From assembly GCA_018985235.1 (NCBI GenBank), contig JADGIG010000106.1:1-18988 (forward strand): 18,988 nt of DNA, given 5' to 3'. Below, one piece after another: positions 14,646-18,988 of the stretch. Made by a program: the position numbers and the translations under genes. Positions within the stretch are counted from its first letter, which is position 1; each line of letters begins with the position of its first letter. This DNA is from Sanchytrium tribonematis. Lineage: Eukaryota > Sanchytriomycota > Sanchytriomycetes > Sanchytriales > Sanchytriaceae. The notes under the pieces are model-generated. The model searched no databases. It was not told where the DNA came from and saw only the letters and a list, made by a program, of their open reading frames with translations.

Positions 14646-15465
14646 ATGTCACAAATTTTAAATAATGATATCGTGAAGTTAGAAATAAGTAAAAGAAAGT
14701 TATCGAAGACCCAATTTGAGGAAATGATCAAATCAGCTCCAGTTAATTTACAAGATGTAAGTGAAATGGATTTAAAATCTATAACATCAGTAAACGAGTT
14801 GAATAAATTTGCTGATGATGAAGCTGATTTGGATGGCCTTGATTTGGACGAGAAACCATTGAAAATTAATAATAACAAGATTAATCTGAATCAATATGCA
14901 GAGAATGACGAATCTTTTAATTTTAGTACCGAATCAATTTCTAAAAAGAAACCTTTTCTAATTACAAACTATAAGCCCAAAGTAACCATAACAGGTGAAG
15001 CCAAAAAGGAAGATTTGGACGATGGTTTAGATTTGAACGACTTTGATGGAAATCTCAAAGTTCCAATCAAAAACGATATTTCTATAAAACCTATTTTATT
15101 ATCAAAGGATATATTGACTTCTCAAAAACCGTATAACGGGGATAGAATTGAAAATCTGATATTACAAACGGAAGAAATAATAAAGATACACAAATCTCAA
15201 CAAGAGAACCAACTCAAATATAATGACATTGTAACAAAACAGAAAGAGTACTTTATAGGCTGTATTAGACAAGTAGACAAAGACCTTAACATAGCTTTTA
15301 GTAAACTGGACGATCTTAAAACAAGAAAAAAAAATTTGGAAGCTGAGTTGGATAAAAAAAGTAATTTGGAGAAAGCGGAAGACGTAATTTTTACTAAATT
15401 AGTCATATTTTTTTGTATTTATTATAATATTTACTGTATTTACAATAACTTTTTTCACTAAATAA
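14646..15465 (+). CDS. Tail-anchored acidic coiled-coil protein, two exons
   Basis: I do not recognise the family. Exon 1 is 14646-15383 (246 residues): a helical start, an acidic middle with two related stretches (DLDGLDLDE at about 61-69 and DLDDGLDLNDFDG at about 121-133), and a coiled coil at about 165-245 rich in Glu/Lys/Gln. A 19-nt intron (15384-15402) joins in phase 0 to a 20-residue exon encoding SYFFVFIIIFTVFTITFFTK, a clean C-terminal membrane anchor. Unspliced, the frame also stays open to 15461 but with Tyr/Asn/Lys breaking the hydrophobic run, so splicing is the better model. Coiled coil plus tail anchor suggests a trafficking or organelle-tethering role; this is inference. The spliced stop TAA (15463-15465) lies inside AATAAA. 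Confidence 0.65.
15384..15402 (+). other. 19-nt spliceosomal intron in the coiled-coil gene
   Basis: The sequence is GTAATTTTTACTAAATTAG: GT-AG, exactly as long as the two certain introns, with TACTAAA as a near-consensus branch point. Removal is in phase 0 and gives an uninterrupted C-terminal membrane anchor. Because both spliced and unspliced frames are open, it is less certain than the others. Confidence 0.65.
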
Positions 15466-15569
15466 AGCCGCCATTCAAATTCTTTCTCTAACTTAGCTTT
15501 TCTATTTCGTATACAAATGAGTCTTAGTAATTAAACTGAAATTCTCCTTGTTTATTATCTTTTCTTCTA

Positions 15570-15863
15570 ATGAATCAACTTGAAGACCTTAAGAAAAAAC
15601 GACTTGATATAATGAAATACAATAGCGAATTTTTAAAGAATTTTAAAAAGCCAATTGATTACAACAGTTCCTTTAGATATAAACGTAAACGCAAAACAAA
15701 TGAGTCTGAAATCGAATATACTATGCAAGATTATGAGACTTACAAAAAGAAGATTAGCAGAGGTAAAGCAAAGCCCAAGGAGTATAATGCCGATTTCATT
15801 AATTTAAGAAACAAATTATATAATGAAAAGCTTCAGAAATATTATGATAAATATCAAAAATAA
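15570..15863 (+). CDS. SYF2: Shortened SYF2-like pre-mRNA splicing factor
   Basis: SYF2 (p29) is a small protein of the activated spliceosome and the NineTeen-related complex. The frame has 97 residues against 243 in human. The C-terminal part PKEYNADFINLRNKLYNEKLQKYYDKY matches the family pattern Y-N-x-x-D-I-D-Y-I-N-x-R-N-x-x-F-N-K-K-x-x-R-F-Y-G-K-Y. Before it, RYKRKRK...EYTMQDYETYKKKI matches the K-R-K-K...F-x-x-Y-x-x-x-x-x-x-Y-x-x-x-x-x-x-I segment. The Ala/Glu-rich N-terminal coil and the internal Met-x-x-Y linker of human SYF2 are reduced to almost nothing. Strongly basic and helical throughout. The stop TAA is inside AATAAA. The likeness is by eye but follows the order of motifs; interesting in a genome with 19-nt introns. 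Confidence 0.6.
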   Translation: MNQLEDLKKKRLDIMKYNSEFLKNFKKPIDYNSSFRYKRKRKTNESEIEYTMQDYETYKKKISRGKAKPKEYNADFINLRNKLYNEKLQKYYDKYQK

Positions 15864-15941
15864 ACAGCATATGCACGGCATTTGTATCTGTGCACTGATT
15901 AAAACTTTTATATGACACATTGATTTAGATTTTTATTAAAA

Positions 15942-16628
15942 ATGAGGCTTATGAATATTACTCCAAACAAAGAACTTGACGATCTTTTGAATAGTTTTAA
16001 AAGCGATATGGATGTTATCAACCATGGCCAAATCAAAACCCAAATCAAAGGATATTGTGCAAAATGTAACTTGATGGTACCTGAGGACCAAACACCAATT
16101 TATACAACCGATCGACGTGTCTTACACAAAGAATGCTACAAGTGCCTAAGTTGTAAAAAATATTTACAAGGAATTCAAGTTTATGAGAGTGAGATTGGTT
16201 TTCAATGTTGTGAATGTTACATAAACAGTTGTGATACTTGTCATTCCTGCAAAGAAAAAATAAAAAATGGTCAAGTGGTAAAGGCCCAGGATAAACTGTT
16301 TCACCCAGAGTGCTTTAATTGTTCAAAATGCAAGGGTGGAATTAAGGGGTCCTTTTTTGTGGATAATGGCAATTTTCTTTGTGATACTTGCTATGAGACT
16401 GACTTTCTTCCAATTTGCGCAAGATGCCAAAAAAGAATAAGTGAAAAGACTGATAAAGATGTAAAGGCTGAATTTTTTGTTGTGGGTGACTTGCAGCTAC
16501 ACAAGCAATGTTTTAACTGTTTTGAATGCAGCGTTGAATTTCCAGATGGAAAGGCATTCACTAATAGTAATAAGCTATATTGCCATGACCATTATAAAGT
16601 AGTCAAACAGCAAAGCCAAAGATCTTGA
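15942..16628 (+). CDS. Three-LIM-domain protein with an N-terminal LD-like motif
   Basis: Adaptor protein of the cytoskeleton or adhesion type. The 228 residues contain three LIM zinc-binding domains at about 39-97, 100-150 and 159-217: for example YCAKC...HKECYKCLSC...CCEC, CHSC...HPECFNCSKC...CDTC, and CARC...HKQCFNCFEC...CHDH. The third domain has an insert between its first Cys pair and the His. Residues 11-19 (ELDDLLNSF) resemble a leucine-aspartate (LD) motif, L-D-x-L-L-x-x-L, as in paxillin and leupaxin, which bind focal adhesion kinase and vinculin. Paxillin has several LD motifs and four LIM domains, so this would be a reduced relative; zyxin-family or other LIM proteins remain possible. 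AATAAA lies 10 nt after the TGA. Confidence 0.85.
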   Translation: MRLMNITPNKELDDLLNSFKSDMDVINHGQIKTQIKGYCAKCNLMVPEDQTPIYTTDRRVLHKECYKCLSCKKYLQGIQVYESEIGFQCCECYINSCDTCHSCKEKIKNGQVVKAQDKLFHPECFNCSKCKGGIKGSFFVDNGNFLCDTCYETDFLPICARCQKRISEKTDKDVKAEFFVVGDLQLHKQCFNCFECSVEFPDGKAFTNSNKLYCHDHYKVVKQQSQRS

Positions 16629-16717
16629 TTTCAAATAAATTTGTGGAACTTGATTCCTTTTGTGCTCGTAAAATTTGAAATTGATTGGGTAATAGAATTT
16701 AAGGGGTTATTAAAGTG

Positions 16718-17209
16718 ATGATGCTTCCTTTCATTATGATTTTCATTGCGCTTCAAGTTTTCGCAAAAACCTATGCTGGTGTGCCAGTTGACCGTTTAGA
16801 AATGAGTCCACCATCTGTCTCTCCCAAACCATCGGAAAGCCATGAAGTTATGGCTAAAGAAGTTAACCTCGGTCCTGGTCCAGTTCCTTCATCCGAACCA
16901 ATCCCAGTCGCAGAACCTGAAAACGTTTATGAGGAAGAATGTGAAGAAGAAATCATTGATACTTGTGCTGACGAATCACAGTATCCAATTGATGAAGACT
17001 GCATAGAAGATGTTTATGAGGATTGTGAAGGAGACGTTGGTGAATGGCAATGCGAGGAGGAGGAATATATCGAATGCGACGATGTTGTCGAACCTATTGG
17101 AGAATACGAGGAAGATTGCGAAGAAGAAGTAATAGTTGATGAATGCGGACCAGAACCTGTTCCAGAATTTGGTCAGAACATGGAATCTGGTAGAACTGAT
17201 GAACTATAA
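16718..17209 (+). CDS. Secreted acidic protein with paired-Cys repeats and a TDEL end
   Basis: Family not recognised. The ATG at 16718 opens 163 residues. Residues 1-21 (MMLPFIMIFIALQVFAKTYA) form a clear signal peptide. A Pro/Ser-rich spacer follows (about 30-68). Residues 70-145 are extremely acidic and contain eight Cys at 75, 83, 95, 103, 112, 120, 134 and 143, arranged as four C-x7/8-C pairs in a degenerate acidic repeat (E/D-rich, with Y/I between). The C-terminus is RTDEL, resembling the K/H-D-E-L ER-retrieval signal. Possible roles are calcium binding, a luminal ER protein, or a structural secreted protein; none can be shown here. The stop overlaps AATAAA (TAAATAAA). The upstream gap is 89 bp. 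Confidence 0.75.
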   Translation: MMLPFIMIFIALQVFAKTYAGVPVDRLEMSPPSVSPKPSESHEVMAKEVNLGPGPVPSSEPIPVAEPENVYEEECEEEIIDTCADESQYPIDEDCIEDVYEDCEGDVGEWQCEEEEYIECDDVVEPIGEYEEDCEEEVIVDECGPEPVPEFGQNMESGRTDEL

Positions 17210-17284
17210 ATAAACAATTCATACTTTAAGAATCTAATGTATATTTATAATCTTAATTATAACTCACCATCTCGCATGATGTGC

Positions 17285-17788
17285 TTAAGAAGATTGATCT
17301 CTGCTACTTAAAAACTCTAGAATTTGCATGGCTGTTAGTAATTCCACTTCTGTCGGCAACTTTTTGAAAATACAATTTGTTTTCGCTTTATAAATTTTTT
17401 TCTGTGTTAGATCAACTTCATTCCAGTTGATTTCTTGGTAAAGTCTTTGAAGATACACAATATCAATTTGTTCAATTGTAGGAGGTTTTGTCCATTGAAT
17501 GAATTGTCTTGTTTGCAGATTTGTCTCTATTTCATATTTGCCATTGATTTGTAAATCAAAGCTCGGAATCTTGGACATAGTATTGTAGCTATTGACAAAT
17601 CTTATACATCCAAGAAATAGAGCAGATATAATAACAATACCATACAAGAAGATTAGGATAATTTGATAAGCGTATTTTGTGGGTCTTTTTTCTATCTGCA
17701 CATAGAGATCAACTATTGTGCCTACAATTGTCATAAGTAGAGTCAAGAGGACCATCGTGTATATAAAACGAGTTACCCAGTTCAGCAT
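17285..17788 (-). CDS. Two-pass membrane protein of unknown function
   Basis: The ATG at 17788 opens 167 residues. Two hydrophobic segments, about 6-30 and 41-66, are joined by a short basic loop (QIEKRPTKY). A soluble C-terminal domain of about 100 residues begins with NTMSKIPSFDLQING. There is no signal peptide apart from the first membrane segment. The layout loosely recalls fungal DLT1-type two-TM proteins, but I see no diagnostic motif. It is convergent with the acidic secreted protein (75 bp between stops) and ends at 17285 close to that gene's poly(A) signal. Confidence 0.6.
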   Translation of the reverse strand: MLNWVTRFIYTMVLLTLLMTIVGTIVDLYVQIEKRPTKYAYQIILIFLYGIVIISALFLGCIRFVNSYNTMSKIPSFDLQINGKYEIETNLQTRQFIQWTKPPTIEQIDIVYLQRLYQEINWNEVDLTQKKIYKAKTNCIFKKLPTEVELLTAMQILEFLSSRDQSS

Positions 17789-17911
17789 TTCAATTTTGTT
17801 TTAAAATTATTTTCAATCACAATTTTAGCAATGCTTGATCAAGCAAGCATTTATCGAATTAAAAATGTTTATTAAATCAATTAAAGCAAAATATGTACTT
17901 CCAGGAAAATT

Positions 17912-18358
17912 TTAGTTTTTGGGCCTACTTGATTTGTTTAACAATCCACAATTTTCGTGTGATTGTTCGTATTTCAAATTCACAAAAGACAATTTGGTCT
18001 GTAGCACAATGCATAATTTCTCTTCTTTCATATTTATCAAATATAGAAGATCGTCATGAAAAATTTGTGGAATCGCCTCAGCATTTTTTAAATTTTCGTC
18101 AGCCAGATTGTCCAATTGATCCCCGAAGCTGCCCGTCAAAATGTCGTCGTACTTAATTTTAAGGTTGTTCTTAATTTGGTCCATTTCTGATTGCAAAATA
18201 GTCTCGATGTACTCATCAACATTAGGAGCAACTACTTTATAATTTTTTTAATGAAGAGGTTACATTACTGCTCGAATTCTTGATCGAGCAAATTAAGATT
18301 GACTGCGCTCCAAAATTGTAACATTTGGCCAACTATCAATAAACTTTTCCTGAATCAT
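17912..18358 (-). CDS. Unknown small acidic helical protein; 5' end uncertain
   Basis: The sure part is the frame from 18231 down to TAA at 17912-17914, which includes EYIETILQSEMDQIKNNL and DNLADENLKNAEAIPQ. It reads like a real soluble helical protein. The first ATG in that frame is at 18184 (90 residues), but the frame stays open to about 18250 without another ATG. A joined model starts at ATG 18358 (MIQEKFIDSWPNVTILER), uses a GT donor at 18303 and an AG acceptor ending at 18235 or 18232, and gives about 121 residues and a 52-bp gap to SCCPDH. That intron (69 or 72 nt) would be longer than the three 19-nt introns seen here. No family is recognised. Confidence 0.4.
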
Positions 18359-18410
18359 GGATGATCTTTTTTAAAATTAGTAATTTTAAAAGGAGAAATG
18401 TTGATACCAG

Positions 18411-18988
18411 ATGTCCAAATTTGATGTTGTTGTATTTGGTGCTACTGGTTTTACGGGCCAAAGAGTGGTTAAGTATTTAAGAGACCGAAATGTTAAATAC
18501 AGTGTCGCTATTGCAGGAAGAAATGAAGAGAAGTTGAAAGAATTGCAAAATGATTTGGGGACCAAATTTGGAATTATTGTAGCTGATTGTGGTAATGTAG
18601 AATCCTTGAAAGAGATGGCAAAGTCTGCGAAAGTATTATTGAACTGTACCGGACCATTTAGATTTTATGGCGAAGTAGTGGTTAAGGCTTGTATCGATGC
18701 CAAGGCACATTATGCTGATATTACTGGTGAACCGCAATTTATTGAAGGTATGTATGAAAAGTACGACGACCTGGCTCAAAAAAATGGAGTAACTGTGATT
18801 CCTGCTTGTGGATTTGATTCCATTCCGGCAGAATTGGGAACTATGACAGCCAAGGAAGAATACAAAAAATTAGGAGGCACTGTTCACAATATTGAGATGT
18901 TTTTGAGCTCCAAATCTGGACCTGCTGGATCTGTGGGTAATTTTACTACATATGAATCGGCTGTCTATGGAATAAGCGATGTCTCGAA
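18411..18988 (+). CDS. SCCPDH: Saccharopine dehydrogenase-like oxidoreductase (N-terminal part, runs off the window)
   Basis: NAD(P)-binding oxidoreductase of the SCCPDH group (lipid-droplet/ER-associated in animals; substrate not established). The ATG at 18411 begins a frame still open at the window end (192 codons seen; human protein 429). The Rossmann motif VVFGATGFTGQRV (about 7-19), AGRNEEKL (36-43) and VLLNCTGPFRFYGEVVVKAC (about 77-96) match, followed by YADITGEPQFIEGM and ACGFDSIPAELG, all close to human SCCPDH. The downstream segment SSKSGPAGS fits the family's S-G-P-E-G. No intron is visible. It is divergent from the 17912-18358 gene. Confidence 0.93.
   Translation, partial: MSKFDVVVFGATGFTGQRVVKYLRDRNVKYSVAIAGRNEEKLKELQNDLGTKFGIIVADCGNVESLKEMAKSAKVLLNCTGPFRFYGEVVVKACIDAKAHYADITGEPQFIEGMYEKYDDLAQKNGVTVIPACGFDSIPAELGTMTAKEEYKKLGGTVHNIEMFLSSKSGPAGSVGNFTTYESAVYGISDVS

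Noticed and set aside
17893-18156. 87-residue plus-strand frame
   Set aside because: It opposes a minus-strand frame with better protein-like composition and clean fit between neighbours; its own translation looks like antisense.
1-18988. Chlorarachniophyte nucleomorph origin, suggested by tiny introns
   Set aside because: Tyrosinase, the LIM/LD protein, the SERTA-like protein, AIP1 and gypsy relics fit an animal nuclear genome better.
1-18988. tRNA, rRNA, CRISPR arrays or bacterial-type operators
   Set aside because: I read for cloverleaf boxes, rRNA cores and spaced direct repeats and saw none; a covariance-model scan would be needed to exclude small RNA genes in the left 3 kb.

Overview
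This looks like nuclear DNA of an animal with an extremely compact, AT-rich genome. The gene set is eukaryotic: cap-binding eIF4E, ribosomal proteins eL36 and uL6, Nup85, the actin regulator AIP1/WDR1, proteasome beta-1, BolA, SYF2, a very-long-chain 3-ketoacyl-CoA reductase-like SDR and SCCPDH. It has an animal flavour from a type-3 copper tyrosinase, a triple-LIM protein with an LD-like motif and a SERTA-like protein. Three introns can be placed, each exactly 19 nt (GT...AG), which is at the lower limit known for spliceosomal introns. From 2958 to the right end roughly 90% of the bases are coding, with gaps of 6 to 230 bp. Tiny introns plus this density fit the 'Mesozoa' (dicyemids or orthonectids) best. 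That placement is inference; the sequence alone does not decide the species. TAA, TGA and TAG all act as normal stops.

Layout. 1-2957 is a gene-poor island made of decayed mobile DNA: a broken Ty3/gypsy-type integrase region on the minus strand (about 430-1440), a fragment of a pogo/jerky-like DDE transposase on the plus strand (1501-1670), a GC-rich patch, an array of CCAAT-like elements, and a broken frame with faint resemblance to the histone H2A fold. 2958-4343(-) is an amino-acid transporter split by a single in-frame TAG. 4492-5738(+) holds eIF4E, an unknown ORF whose ATG abuts the eIF4E stop, and RPL36. 5749-7174(-) is NUP85 with a 19-nt intron. 7257-12021(+) is an orphan 7-TM protein, tyrosinase, RPL9 and AIP1 (19-nt intron). 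12046-12734(-) has a SERTA-like and an unknown small protein. 12758-13411(+) is PSMB6, overlapping the end of BOLA (13401-13682, -), which follows an SDR (13689-14603, -) by 6 nt. 14646-17209(+) is a tail-anchored coiled-coil protein (19-nt intron), a shrunken SYF2, a LIM protein and a secreted acidic Cys-repeat protein. 17285-18358(-) has two unknown proteins. 18411-18988(+) is the start of SCCPDH.

The genes are mostly unrelated housekeeping functions and show no single pathway. The unifying theme is compaction. Introns have shrunk to 19 nt. Stop codons sit inside the AATAAA polyadenylation signal in at least six genes. Some ORFs overlap or abut, and divergent start codons can be only 23 bp apart. 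The two ribosomal protein genes share a CACGTGTTT element about 42-45 nt before the start codon. The most novel observations are the uniform 19-nt introns, the stop/poly(A) fusion, the two in-frame stop-ATG junctions, and the acidic paired-Cys secreted protein ending in TDEL.
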